64,000 nt of DNA from Nitrospirillum iridis (GCF_014205765.1 NZ_JACIIZ010000001.1:239718-303717); one strand, 5' to 3'. Shown: positions 46,890 through 56,687, counted from the first letter of the stretch. Notes: generated from the letters alone by a model not told the origin. Numbers and translations: made by a program.

Positions 46890-48590
46890 CCTTGTCGCCC
46901 CCTCCTTTGCCGCCGATAGACGAACGGCCCGGGATCATCTCCCGGGCCGTTGTCGTTCGCGTTGAGGGGTGTCTTACCAGCTGAGGCGGAGGCCGGCGGT
47001 GAAGACGTGGTCGGTTTCGTGCCGGCGGAGCGTGCCGTCGTAGTTGGCGTAGAGGTTGAGGTTGTCGCTTTGCTGCAGGGTGAGGCCGCCGCCGATGCCC
47101 AGCGCGTTGGCGCCGGTGTCGGGGCCGGTCACGGCGAAGGTTGTGCCGGCGAAGGCGGCCTGGCTGGTCAGGGCCCGGTCGCGGAAGTCGTGCAGCCAGG
47201 ATGCCCGGACGGTGGGGGTGATCACCGTGCCGCCGTCCGTCTTCCAGCTGCCGCTGGCCCGGGCGCCGACGCTGCTCTGCAGGGCGGTGGCGTCCAGATC
47301 CTGCAGCACCAGGTTCAGGGCGCCGGCCCCTGTTTCCGTGAAGCCATCACGGCCGACCCGCAGCCACTGGATGCCGGCCTGCGGCTCCAGGGTCAGGTTG
47401 GAGACCCGCATCCGGTAGCCGGCGGTGACGCCCGCGCCCAGTTCGTCGCCGGTGGTGTGGCCGAAGGCGGTGCGGCTGAGGCCGCCGAAGCCCATGGTTC
47501 GCGCCGTGTCGTACCGGTCGTAGGTGTAGCCGGCGTTGCCGGCGACGAAGAGGCCGTCCCCCAGGTCGGCATTGCCATAGGCCGACAGGCCATAGCTGCT
47601 GGTCTCGTTGGAGCCGCCGGAGGTGCTTTGCAGCAGCGTGCCGGCCAGGCCCAGGGTCACGCCCGGCGCCACCGTGCGGTCACCGCCGAACAGGCCGCCG
47701 CCGGTGTTGCTGTGCCCGCCCTGGGCGTTGCCGTCGCTGTCGACGCGCGAGAACGCCCCCAGGCCCTGGGCCCAGAAGTGCCAGCCGTCCTCGGCCGCCG
47801 AACCGGCGGCCATGCCGCGTTCATCGGCTGGCGCCGCCTCACTCCCGCTGGCCATGCTGGTGTAGAGGGTGCGGCCCACCAGTTGGGCCTGCATGGTGCC
47901 CTGCATGCCGCCCGACACGCCGTCGCGCACCGCCGCCAGGCGCTGGCCCAGCACCTGGGTGGCCGCCAGGCCCCGGGTCAGGCTGTAGGCGGCGATGTTG
48001 GCATGGGTGCTGCCGCCCATCTGCGCCAGGGCGTCCAGGGACGCCGCCGTGCTGGGCAGGCTGTAGAGGGCTTTCAGCACGGTGGCCAGGTCGCTGCCGG
48101 CCGGGGCATTCAGGCCCGCCACCACCCGGCCCAGCGCCTGCTGGTTGGCGCTGGCGCCCAGGGACGCCAGGCTGCCATAGGTGGGGGTGACGAACAGGTC
48201 GACGGCGTTGGTGGCGTACAGCGCCGTGAACTGCGTGCCCGTGGCCAGGCCGCTGGCCGGCTGGACGACGCTGGTGAAGGTGCCGCTGACGCCGCCCGCC
48301 GCCTGGACGACGGTGAAATCCGTGCCCAGGCTGGGGGTGTAGGTGTTGCTGGCGTTGCCGGTGATGCCGCGCAGCTTGGGGGTCAGCACGGCGCCCGAGC
48401 CGATGACGTAGCTGCCGCCGGTGACCAGCACGCGGGAGTAGTTGCCCGCGCCGGACCCGGTGCCCGTGCCATCGATGTCGATGGACAGCACCGACTTGGC
48501 GCCCTGGGTCAGGCCGTTGGTGAAGGTCAGTGTGCCCGGCGAGTTGCCCGGCGCCAGGATGCCGGAGACCGAGGCCGACCCGGTGACCAC
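46885..48590. repeat. Copy B of the 1.7-kb near-identical block (3' end of autotransporter 2 plus hairpin)
   Basis: Partner of 35364-37070 at an offset of about 11,520 bp. It begins at the junction with the Nudix fragment and ends inside the passenger where the two proteins diverge. Confidence 0.9.
46925..46949. terminator. Hairpin after autotransporter 2
   Basis: The same 10-bp stem and TCATC loop as at 35404-35428, placed 25 bp past the autotransporter 2 stop. Confidence 0.6.
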
Positions 48591-51500
48591 GCCCGAGCCG
48601 CGCAACGTTCCACCCGATCCGACCGTGACGGTGCCCGACGCCTGGCCGTTGACCGCCACCAGGCCGCCGTTGACCGCCAGCGGCGCCGTGACCGTGCCGC
48701 CAAGGTTCAGGCTGCCACCCATCACCTGCACCGCTGTGGTGCCGGTGATGATGGCACCTGCCGTCTGCGCCAGGGTGCCACCGGTGATGGTGCCCAGGGT
48801 GGCGCTGCCGCCGGTAAGCGAGACGGTGCCGCCGCTGATCATGCCGAGGCTTCCGTTCCCACCGCTGACGGAAACGGAGCCGCTGTTGACAGTGGTCAGA
48901 CTGGCGGTGCCGCCCGCAAGCGACACGGCGCCACCACTGACGGTGCCCAGGGTGGCGCTGCCGCCGGTAAGCGACACGGTGCCGCCGCTGATTGTGCCGA
49001 TGTTGGCGCTGCCGCCAGTCAGGCTGGCCGCGCCGCCGCTGATCGAGCCCACCGTGGGCGTGCCCCCGGTGATGGCAAGGGTGCCGCCTGTCATCTGGTC
49101 CAGCGTGCCGTTGCCGCCGGCGATGGTGGCGGTGGAGCCCGCCGTCAACTGGCTGTTGCCAACACTGACGATCAGGTCTGTCAGCCCGCCCGCGAGGGTG
49201 GTGGTGACGGTGGTGGTGGTATAACCCGGCGCCAGCGCCGTCACGCCGCTATAACTGGAGGTGGCGTCACCTGCCGTCACGATGGTGTAGCTGGCGCCGC
49301 TGGTCAGGCCATAAGCGTATTGCGAGGTCAGGACGACGGTGGCGCCGCTGATGCTGGCGGTGCCGCTGACGGTCAGATTGTTGATGGTGGTACCGGTGGC
49401 CAGCACGGCCAGTGTGCCGCTGGACTGGCTGTAGTTGCCGGTGATGGTGGTTGGGGCGGCCAGAACCAGGCTGCCGCCATCCGCGACCAGGGTGTGGCCG
49501 GCGATGCTGACCATGTCGTTCAGCACCAGGTTGCCGGCGAGGGTGATATTGCTGTTGGTGCTGGCCAGGGTGCCCGGCGTGCCGCCAGCACCCGTCAAGG
49601 TGCCGAACACCGTGCCAGCGCCGCCGGTGATGCTGAGCGCCTGGCCCCCACTGCTCAGGATGTCGCCGGCGATGACGCCAGTGTTGACGATGGGACCCAG
49701 GGTGCCGCTGTCGGTGTTGCGGAGGGCGGCCACGGCACCGGTGATGGTGCCGCTGTTGGTCAGCGTGCCAATGGTTCCGGCGTTGATGATGCCCGTCTGC
49801 CCGCCCTGGATCAGGCCGCTGTTTGTGATCGCGCCGATGGTGGCGTTGACGGCGCCGTTATCGATGCCGGCCCCGGCCACGCCCAGGATGGTGCCAGCGT
49901 TCACAAGTGTACCGATGGTCCCGCCGAGGGGGCCGGTGGTGCCGACCACCGTGGTGATAGTTTCGCCGTAGTTACTGGAACTGATCACCGTGGCGATGCT
50001 GGAAGACAGGCCGTTGACGATGCCGCTCTGGCCGCCAGTGATGAGGCCACTATTATTGAGGGTCGAAAGGTTGCCGCCCGCGTTGCTCAGCGTGGTGGAT
50101 GTGTCATTGGTCCAGAAATAGTAGTGACCAATCGGGACATAGCCGGTCAGGACGGTTTGTGAGGTGAAGGCACCAACGTTCGCAATGCCTGCGCCCGTCC
50201 CGCCGGTGATGGTACCGTTGTTGGTGAGCGTATTGATCAAGCCGGCGGATTCCAGGCCGTCCATGCCGCCGGTCAAGGTGCCGGAGTTGCTGAGCGTACC
50301 TATGCTGCCAGTTTGGGGATAGGTGCTGGCGCTATACGGCGCGTTGCCGAAGAGGTATGTCAGAAAGGTGGAACTGCTGGCGGTCACCCGGATTGCCGCA
50401 ACGCTCCCTTTCTGGACGCCTACATTTTCCAGCGCCCCGAGCGTGCCCGTGTTCAAGACGCCCACGGCCCCGCCAGCGATGGTGCCATCGGCAAGATTGA
50501 GCAAGGTGCCCAGTGTGCCTGCATTGATCCTGATGCCAGCGCCCGTCGTGCCCGTGTCGATGATCTGGCCGTTGTTGACCAGCGTTCCGAGGTTTGTGGA
50601 GTTCAAGGCGACGGCTGCTGTGGTCCCGAGGGTTCCAGACCCAGTGGCGAGCAAGGTGCCGGTGTTGACCAGCACGCCGATTGACGTCGAAACGCCCAAA
50701 AAGGTATTGGATCCGCTGCTGGCGATGGCCGTAAGCGTGCCTATGATTAGGCCTTGGTTCAGCAGCGTGCCGATGTTGCTCTGGGCGACGTTGATGCCGA
50801 TGCTGCCACCCGTGATCGTGCCTGTGCTGGTGTTGACCAAGGTGTCGACCGACATCACGCTCTGGGTATAGTAGTACGACTGTCCCAGGAAGATACCGGT
50901 ACCCGCCGTTCCCGCGATCAGGCCCGCGTTCATCAGGGTGTTGATGGTGCCGTTCATCAGGGAAAGACCAACGGTGCCCCCCACGATGCTGGCGCCCGCG
51001 GCATTGTCCAGCACACCGATGGAGCCTGGGGCCGCCAGCACGGTTACACTGCAAGCGCTGTTGAAGCAGCCGGTATAGCCGGTCCCGTTCATGGCCAAGC
51101 CGGTCTTGCCACCGCTGATGACGCCGTTGTTGCTGAGAATGCCGATGGTGCCGCCGCCGACGGCCATGCCCACGGAGCCACCGGATATGGTGGCGCCGGC
51201 GGCATTGGCCAGGGTGCCGACACTGCCGTATTCCAGCGCTGAATTACCCAGATCGGCGTCGACTTCTAGGCCGATGCCGCCGTGATTGTTCTGGCCCCAC
51301 GTATAGTCGCTGACGATAACCCCATTGTTGATCAGGGTCCCGATGGTATCGCCGTCCACATGGATGCCTTGGCCCAGGCCGCTGATGGTGGCGCCGCTGG
51401 CGTTGACCAGGGTGCCGATGCCATGCGGGCCGACGATGCTCAGATAGCTGGAAAGGCCGACGACGACGCCGGCGCCGTTGCTGGCCCCTGTGTCACTGAT

Positions 51501-54500
51501 CAGGCCGTTGTTGGCCAAGGTTCCGATATAAGCGTTGGTGATGGACACGCCATAGAATCCGCCGGTAATCGTGCCGGTGGCTGCGTTCGTGAACGTGCTG
51601 ATGGTGCCGGTGGCGGCGGAGAACCCGGTGAAATACGAATCTATAAGGCCGGCATTGCTGATTGTCTGGGCGAAGCCGCCCAGGAGGATGCCGCCGATGG
51701 TGCCGCCGGCCGTATTGGTGAGTTGGCCGATGGTCGATTGCAGCAACTGATTATTATAGCTGTAGGTCGTGCCGGTTACGGTGGAGCCGCTGAGGTTAAA
51801 GTATCCCAGCTCTAGAACACCGCGGATGACACCGTTGTTTGTCACCGTTCCAATGGATGCCCCGGTTGCCGAAAGGCCGTAGCCAGCCGCGCTCCCGATG
51901 GTGCCGCCGGCCGCGTTGATCAACTGGCCGATGGTGGTTTGCACCATCATGTAGCCATAACTCGAAACCGTACCGCTGCTCGCGTAGGTGCTGAGAGTGA
52001 CCGAATTCAGGTCCACCCAGCCATTGATCACGCCCGCATTCGTCAAGGTCCCGATGGACGCCCCCTCGGCTGACAGGGCCCTTGTTCCATAATATCCGTT
52101 GTTGGCTCCAAGGCCAATGGTGGCACCGGCGGTGTTGGTCAACTGACCGATGGTGGATTGCACCACCTGGTAGGTGGAACTCGAACTCGTGCCGTTGAAG
52201 GTGTAAGTGGTGGCGGCGGCCGAACTCAGAGTGACGCCGCCATTGATGAGGCCGGCGTTGGTGAACGTTCCGATGGAGGCGCCCGTCGCCGACAGCGCCC
52301 CGCCCCATCCGCCATTTCCGATCGTGCCGCTTGCGGCGTTGAGGATCGTCCCAATGCTGCTGGCCTGAAACGTGTAGCCCTGGGTGCCGTAAATGCTGGA
52401 CACTCCGACGTCGACGGCCGCGCCATAATAATAGCCGCTGGTCGTGGGCGCGATGATGCCGCTGTTGATCAGGCTGCCGATGGTGCCGCCGGTGACGCTG
52501 ATCCCCCCCAGTGTCGCACCGGCATCGTTGCTGATGCCAGCGATGGTGGCTTGGGGCGCCGAGATGGATCCGCCGATTTTACCCGCATTTTCAATCGTCT
52601 GCGCGGATGTCCCCAGGAAAATGTTCCCGGTGATGGTGGCGTTGGCGGCGTTGGTGAGCTGTCCGATGGTGGATTGTACCACCTGATAGCCAGAACTGTA
52701 GGTGGTGCCGCTGCTGGAGTAAGTGTATAGGCTGAGCGCGCCCAGGTTGAGATTGCCATTGATGACGCCGGCGTTGCTGAGGGTGCCGATGGAGGCACCC
52801 GCGGCTGACAGGCCGCTTCCGCCACCAAGGGTGCCGATGGTGGCGCCGGGCCCATTGATCAACTGTCCGATGGTGGATTGCACCACCTGGTAACCATAGC
52901 TGTAGGTGGTGCCGCTGCTGGAGTAGGTGGAGGCGGTGGCGGAACTTAGATTGACGCCACCACTGATGATGCCGGCGTTGGTCAGCGTTCCTATCGATGC
53001 GCCCACGGCGGAGAGGGCGGTTCTGCCGCTGATGGTTCCGGCTTGAATGGTGGCACCAGCCGCATTGGTCAATTGACCAATGGTGGATTGCAGTTCCTGG
53101 TAACCAGAGCTGTAGGTGGTGCCGCTGCTGGAGGAACTGTAGATGGAGGCGTTGTCCAGGTTCACGCCGCCATTGATGAGGCCGGCGTTGGTGAACGTTC
53201 CGATGGAGGCGCCCGTCGCCGACAGCGCCCCGCCCCATCCACTATTTATGATCGTGCCGCTTGCGGCGTTGAGGATCGTCCCAATGCTGCTGGCCTGAAA
53301 CGTGTAGCCCTGGGTGCCGTAAATGCTGGACACTCCGACGTCGACGGCCGCGCCATAATAATAGCCGCTGGTCGTGGGCGCGATGATGCCGCTGTTGATC
53401 AGGCTGCCGATGGTGCCGCCGGTGACGCTGATCCCCCCCAGTGTCGCACCGGCATCGTTGCTGATGCCAGCGATGGTGGCTTGGGGCGCCGAGATGGATC
53501 CGCCGATTTTGCCCGCATTTTCAATCGTCTGCGCGGAGGTTCCCAGGAAAATGTTCCCGGTGATGGCGGCGTTGGCGGCGTTGGTGAGCTGTCCGATGGT
53601 GGATTGTACCACCTGAGAGCCAAAGCTGTAGGTGGTGCCGTCGCTAGAGTACGGATACCGCCTAAGTGCGCCCAGGTTTAGGTCGCCATTGATGACGCCG
53701 GCGTTAGTGAGGGTGCCGATCGAAGCGCCCACGGCCGACAGGCCAGTTCCGCCACCGACGGTGCCGATGGTGGCGCCTGTCCCATTGATCAACTGTCCGA
53801 TGGTGGATTGCGCCACCTGGTAGCTGAAGCTGGAGCTCGTGCCGCTGCTGGAGTAGGTGAAGGCGGCGGCGGAGCTTAGATCGACGCCACCGCTGATGAT
53901 GCCAGCGTTGATGAGCGTTCCTATCGAAGCGCCCACGGCGGAGAGGGCGGTTCTGCCGCCGAGGGTTCCCGCTTGAATGGTGGCACCAGCCGCATTGGTC
54001 AATTGACCAATGGTGGATTGCAGTTCCTGGTAACCATAGCTGTAGGTGGTGCCGCTGCTGGAGGAACTGTAGATGGAGGCGTTGCCCAGGTTCACGCCGC
54101 CATTGATGATGCCGGCGTTGCTGAACGTTCCGATGGAGGCGCCCGTCGCCGACAGCGCCCCGCCCCACCCACTATTTATGATCGTGCCGCTTGCGGCGTT
54201 GAGGATCGTCCCAATGCTGCTGGCCTGATACGTGTAGCCCTGGGCGCCGTAAATGCTGGACGGTCCGATGGTGACGATCGCGTTGTAGTAGTAATAGCTG
54301 CCGGTCGGGGGCGCGATGGTGCCGCTATTGATGATGGCTGTCAGCGAGCCGGAGGCATTGACCGCGGCGGCGAAGGTGCCGCCGCTAAGCGTCCCCTTAT
54401 TCACCAATCCACCCGACGTGATGCGCACCGGTCCGGAGTTGCCCGTGATGGTGGTGTCGGCGCGGGCGCCGCCGTGCCAGGCGGCGGACAACGCCAGGAC

Positions 54501-54566
54501 GGAGGCGCCCAGCAGCAGTGTCTTGGGCAGCAAGGCTTTGGAACGGGGCAGGGCGGCGGTCAGCAT
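46974..54566 (-). CDS. Giant autotransporter 2 (type Va, beta-helix passenger)
   Basis: A 2530-residue surface protein. The ATG at 54566 gives an extended signal peptide (PKTLLLGASVLALSAAWHGG, cleavage after ARA) and the mature start DTTIT, as in its neighbour; a TTG-started longer frame to 54626 is less likely. The passenger has IGxLxNAxGxI-type beta-helix repeats and Tyr/Ser-rich segments (YSSSSSGTTYSYGYQ), with a 310-residue tandem repeat near the N-terminus. The barrel (about 2260-2530) ends in LRLSW and is nearly identical to that of autotransporter 1. Likely an adhesin (inference). Being one frame of 7.6 kb, it shows no decay. Confidence 0.93.
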   Translation of the reverse strand: MLTAALPRSKALLPKTLLLGASVLALSAAWHGGARADTTITGNSGPVRITSGGLVNKGTLSGGTFAAAVNASGSLTAIINSGTIAPPTGSYYYYNAIVTIGPSSIYGAQGYTYQASSIGTILNAASGTIINSGWGGALSATGASIGTFSNAGIINGGVNLGNASIYSSSSSGTTYSYGYQELQSTIGQLTNAAGATIQAGTLGGRTALSAVGASIGTLINAGIISGGVDLSSAAAFTYSSSGTSSSFSYQVAQSTIGQLINGTGATIGTVGGGTGLSAVGASIGTLTNAGVINGDLNLGALRRYPYSSDGTTYSFGSQVVQSTIGQLTNAANAAITGNIFLGTSAQTIENAGKIGGSISAPQATIAGISNDAGATLGGISVTGGTIGSLINSGIIAPTTSGYYYGAAVDVGVSSIYGTQGYTFQASSIGTILNAASGTIINSGWGGALSATGASIGTFTNAGLINGGVNLDNASIYSSSSSGTTYSSGYQELQSTIGQLTNAAGATIQAGTISGRTALSAVGASIGTLTNAGIISGGVNLSSATASTYSSSGTTYSYGYQVVQSTIGQLINGPGATIGTLGGGSGLSAAGASIGTLSNAGVINGNLNLGALSLYTYSSSGTTYSSGYQVVQSTIGQLTNAANATITGNIFLGTSAQTIENAGKIGGSISAPQATIAGISNDAGATLGGISVTGGTIGSLINSGIIAPTTSGYYYGAAVDVGVSSIYGTQGYTFQASSIGTILNAASGTIGNGGWGGALSATGASIGTFTNAGLINGGVTLSSAAATTYTFNGTSSSSTYQVVQSTIGQLTNTAGATIGLGANNGYYGTRALSAEGASIGTLTNAGVINGWVDLNSVTLSTYASSGTVSSYGYMMVQTTIGQLINAAGGTIGSAAGYGLSATGASIGTVTNNGVIRGVLELGYFNLSGSTVTGTTYSYNNQLLQSTIGQLTNTAGGTIGGILLGGFAQTISNAGLIDSYFTGFSAATGTISTFTNAATGTITGGFYGVSITNAYIGTLANNGLISDTGASNGAGVVVGLSSYLSIVGPHGIGTLVNASGATISGLGQGIHVDGDTIGTLINNGVIVSDYTWGQNNHGGIGLEVDADLGNSALEYGSVGTLANAAGATISGGSVGMAVGGGTIGILSNNGVISGGKTGLAMNGTGYTGCFNSACSVTVLAAPGSIGVLDNAAGASIVGGTVGLSLMNGTINTLMNAGLIAGTAGTGIFLGQSYYYTQSVMSVDTLVNTSTGTITGGSIGINVAQSNIGTLLNQGLIIGTLTAIASSGSNTFLGVSTSIGVLVNTGTLLATGSGTLGTTAAVALNSTNLGTLVNNGQIIDTGTTGAGIRINAGTLGTLLNLADGTIAGGAVGVLNTGTLGALENVGVQKGSVAAIRVTASSSTFLTYLFGNAPYSASTYPQTGSIGTLSNSGTLTGGMDGLESAGLINTLTNNGTITGGTGAGIANVGAFTSQTVLTGYVPIGHYYFWTNDTSTTLSNAGGNLSTLNNSGLITGGQSGIVNGLSSSIATVISSSNYGETITTVVGTTGPLGGTIGTLVNAGTILGVAGAGIDNGAVNATIGAITNSGLIQGGQTGIINAGTIGTLTNSGTITGAVAALRNTDSGTLGPIVNTGVIAGDILSSGGQALSITGGAGTVFGTLTGAGGTPGTLASTNSNITLAGNLVLNDMVSIAGHTLVADGGSLVLAAPTTITGNYSQSSGTLAVLATGTTINNLTVSGTASISGATVVLTSQYAYGLTSGASYTIVTAGDATSSYSGVTALAPGYTTTTVTTTLAGGLTDLIVSVGNSQLTAGSTATIAGGNGTLDQMTGGTLAITGGTPTVGSISGGAASLTGGSANIGTISGGTVSLTGGSATLGTVSGGAVSLAGGTASLTTVNSGSVSVSGGNGSLGMISGGTVSLTGGSATLGTITGGTLAQTAGAIITGTTAVQVMGGSLNLGGTVTAPLAVNGGLVAVNGQASGTVTVGSGGTLRGSGVVTGSASVSGILAPGNSPGTLTFTNGLTQGAKSVLSIDIDGTGTGSGAGNYSRVLVTGGSYVIGSGAVLTPKLRGITGNASNTYTPSLGTDFTVVQAAGGVSGTFTSVVQPASGLATGTQFTALYATNAVDLFVTPTYGSLASLGASANQQALGRVVAGLNAPAGSDLATVLKALYSLPSTAASLDALAQMGGSTHANIAAYSLTRGLAATQVLGQRLAAVRDGVSGGMQGTMQAQLVGRTLYTSMASGSEAAPADERGMAAGSAAEDGWHFWAQGLGAFSRVDSDGNAQGGHSNTGGGLFGGDRTVAPGVTLGLAGTLLQSTSGGSNETSSYGLSAYGNADLGDGLFVAGNAGYTYDRYDTARTMGFGGLSRTAFGHTTGDELGAGVTAGYRMRVSNLTLEPQAGIQWLRVGRDGFTETGAGALNLVLQDLDATALQSSVGARASGSWKTDGGTVITPTVRASWLHDFRDRALTSQAAFAGTTFAVTGPDTGANALGIGGGLTLQQSDNLNLYANYDGTLRRHETDHVFTAGLRLSW
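52230..54309 (-). repeat. 930-bp tandem repeat, about 2.2 copies, in autotransporter 2
   Basis: The same landmark (CGCCGCCATTGATGA) recurs with its variable neighbours at positions separated by exactly 930 bp (52241, 53171, 54101 for CATTGATGA). Two full copies and one partial copy encode a 310-residue unit containing SSIYGTQGYTFQASSIGTIL. Parts of the repeats are identical over more than 200 bp, implying recent expansion or conversion. Confidence 0.9.
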
Positions 54567-54976
54567 ATCGGAAGGCACTCCCAGGCAAATCAATTTCGGC
54601 AAGACGCGGCACGTCAGGACGGGCAACGGCGAAAGGCCGTTCCCGGCAGCGGGAAGGAGGGGAAGGACTTAATCGGCAGGGGGAGGGGCGAGGCCTGACA
54701 GCGCCGTCAGGTCAACAAGGGGGCACCGCGGGCCGAAGCAAGCCGAAACGTGCATGTCTGAACGCAACCCCAACCAAATGCGCATTTATGAGCGAAGATT
54801 AGCCCATAAGGGGTATTTGTTAATCCAATTTTTGCAAATGAACGGATTTGACCGCAGCGACCTCTCTTGCGGGTGGTCCACATCGGTATCGACTTACGGA
54901 TGTAGCGTTCCGGCCGGGCGCGGCTCGGCGGCGTGGCCATATGCCGCGTGTGGCCCGAGGGGACTCGACTGACGGC
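54567..54976. other. Intergenic region upstream of autotransporter 2
   Basis: 410 bp without a gene, AT-rich around 54770-54850. It contains the element at 54820-54839 and should hold the autotransporter 2 promoter. Short open frames here have no support. Confidence 0.5.
54820..54839 (-). promoter_or_regulatory. AT-rich element shared by both autotransporter upstream regions (copy B)
   Basis: TTAATCCAATTTTTGCAAAT, partner of 46396-46414, at a very similar distance (254 bp) from the autotransporter start. Confidence 0.4.
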
Positions 54977-55414
54977 TTACAAGTCCTCATGCGCCGCCAT
55001 GCTGGCCAGCGAGAGCAGAATGCTGACCAGGCCCCCTTCGGCCACCATCAGGGCCGCTTCCGACGGACTGACCCAGCGGCGTTCGCGCTGGCCTTTTTCC
55101 GGCCAGTCCTCCAACTCCCGCTCCACCTCGAACAGATAGGCGTCGACGGCGCAGGGCAGGCGCTTGCCCGAAGGCATGACCTTGAAATAGTGGAAGGTGC
55201 CGATGGGCTTCTTGTGGATGGTGCCGATCAGGCCCGCTTCCTCGAACGCCTCGTTCGCCGCCACGCCCCGGGCGTTCAGCTTTTTCTCTGGCCAGCCCTT
55301 GGGCACCACCCAGCGCCGAGTTTCCCGCGAGGTGATCAGCATCACCTGCAGATGCCCATTCCGCACCCGGATGGGGATGGCGGCGTACTGCCGCTCGGTA
55401 ACGTCACCGTCCAT
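54977..55414 (-). CDS. Nudix hydrolase
   Basis: A 145-residue Nudix protein that would hydrolyse a nucleoside-diphosphate-linked substrate. The core is VMLITSRETRRWVVPKGWPE followed by the Nudix box end NEAFEEAGLIG: the two catalytic Glu of EExG are present, but the usual Arg before them is Asn and the first box Glu is not in the standard place, as in some diphosphoinositol-polyphosphate-type members. The chosen start (55414, MDGDVTERQYAAIP) matches the usual family beginning; the frame is open to 55615 and no clear Shine-Dalgarno separates the options. It is the intact parent of the fragment at 46552. Confidence 0.82.
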   Translation of the reverse strand: MDGDVTERQYAAIPIRVRNGHLQVMLITSRETRRWVVPKGWPEKKLNARGVAANEAFEEAGLIGTIHKKPIGTFHYFKVMPSGKRLPCAVDAYLFEVERELEDWPEKGQRERRWVSPSEAALMVAEGGLVSILLSLASMAAHEDL

Positions 55415-55735
55415 GGACGGCGGACCGGAAACAGGTTTGGGGACGACGGCGTTGGACAGGGAGCGGGACCTTGGTGATAGGGGTGGAACAAGCTTCAGGG
55501 ACAGGGTGCGACATAACGGCGCGCCTTCATCGTACACCCACAACCCCTGTTTGGTATAATCCCTGAACGGTTGCCACGCCGTAAACGTTTTCAGGCGTCT
55601 AAGATAAAAATCCAACCGCTTGTCGCCAAATCGCCGGGATGGCGCTCGTCTGACTATTCTGACCGGATGGTCAAGGGGAGTAAAGGGGGTGTCATCCTCG
55701 GGCCGGGCGTCGGCTGGCAGGGCGACGGGGGCGAC

Positions 55736-56644
55736 TCAGCGGGGGGGTAGCACGTCGACCTGGGCCAGATGCCCCACGACATGGGTGAAGAACAACTCCC
55801 CCGCTTCAAGCCGGACGGGCACCACCGGCCCGCCGGGTACTGGGCGCCCCACCCACAAATCGAAGCCCCGGGGCTTGCCGTCCGGCGCGGCCGTCCAGAA
55901 ATTCTGGGTCCCGCGGCCCGCCTGCTGGAAGCCGGCCACCGGCAGGATGGAGACCCGGCAGCCGATGGCTTCGCCGCTGAACACGGTGTAATCCGATTTC
56001 TCGATATGCCGGCTGGGGCGGTTCTCCATCACCACGTCATAGCGTCGGCGGCCGTCATAGACGGGCAGCCGGCTGGCACAACTGCCCGCTTCCGCATGCC
56101 GACTGATGGCGGTGGCGGCGCTCAGCAGGTCGACGGTACCGGGGCGCTTCTCCGGTGGCACGGCGTTGGCGTCGTCGGTCGACGGCGGCGGCGTCTGGGT
56201 GAAGGTCACCGCCGTTTCTCCCGTGCCGTAGGGGGTGGCGTACTCCAGCGTGGCGTCCCAGCTCTTGTCACGCAGGGTGCGCAGGCTGTGGAAATGGCGC
56301 GGGGCGACGCCGTTGACGCCGCCGAACTGGCCTTCGGCCTCGGCGGTGTAGGACCATTTGATCAGTCGCGCCAGCAGGTCGCCGGCGTCCGCCGCGACCT
56401 TGACGCGGTAGCCGCCCCCGTCGGTCTCCGTCTCCAGGGTCATGCGCCCCATCTTGATTCCGCCGACATAGACGTCATAGCCCAGGCGCAGATGATGAGG
56501 GGGCGCCACCAATGGCGGGGCCTCGGTGGCGCCCCCTGGCGCGGCGGGAAGGGTGATCAGCGCGGCGACCGCCATTGCAGCGCATGCGGCGGCCCGCAAG
56601 GGGCGGCGGGGGCGGACGGACGGGGCGGGGCGATGCGCGATCAT
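55736..56644 (-). CDS. DUF3108 domain-containing exported protein
   Basis: A 302-residue protein with an N-terminal signal peptide (about residues 10-36, RRPLRAAACAAMAVAALITL). It continues with a DUF3108 domain: LRLGYDVYVGGIKMGRMTLE, YRVKVAADAGDLLARLIKWS and the later TVDLLSAATAISRH. DUF3108 proteins are periplasmic or outer-envelope proteins of unknown role. The ATG at 56644 is the first that gives a clean signal peptide; the longer frame to 56863 overlaps the algH-type gene. It lies 43 bp after that gene, on the same strand. Confidence 0.85.
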   Translation of the reverse strand: MIAHRPAPSVRPRRPLRAAACAAMAVAALITLPAAPGGATEAPPLVAPPHHLRLGYDVYVGGIKMGRMTLETETDGGGYRVKVAADAGDLLARLIKWSYTAEAEGQFGGVNGVAPRHFHSLRTLRDKSWDATLEYATPYGTGETAVTFTQTPPPSTDDANAVPPEKRPGTVDLLSAATAISRHAEAGSCASRLPVYDGRRRYDVVMENRPSRHIEKSDYTVFSGEAIGCRVSILPVAGFQQAGRGTQNFWTAAPDGKPRGFDLWVGRPVPGGPVVPVRLEAGELFFTHVVGHLAQVDVLPPR

Positions 56645-56687
56645 GCGGCCATGATCGGGGCCGAAAATGGCGGGGGAAAGGCGAGGG

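Noticed and set aside
46950-50162. A 1070-codon open frame on the plus strand opposite autotransporter 2, and similar ones at 35436-37472 and 36922-39318
   Set aside because: They are frames kept open by high GC and repetitive codons of the real gene on the other strand. They have no signal peptide, domain or ribosome-binding site, and part of them is duplicated only because the barrel is.
54567-54626. Longer autotransporter 2 starting at TTG 54626
   Set aside because: It adds a Cys-containing polar leader ahead of a complete signal peptide and uses a rarer start.
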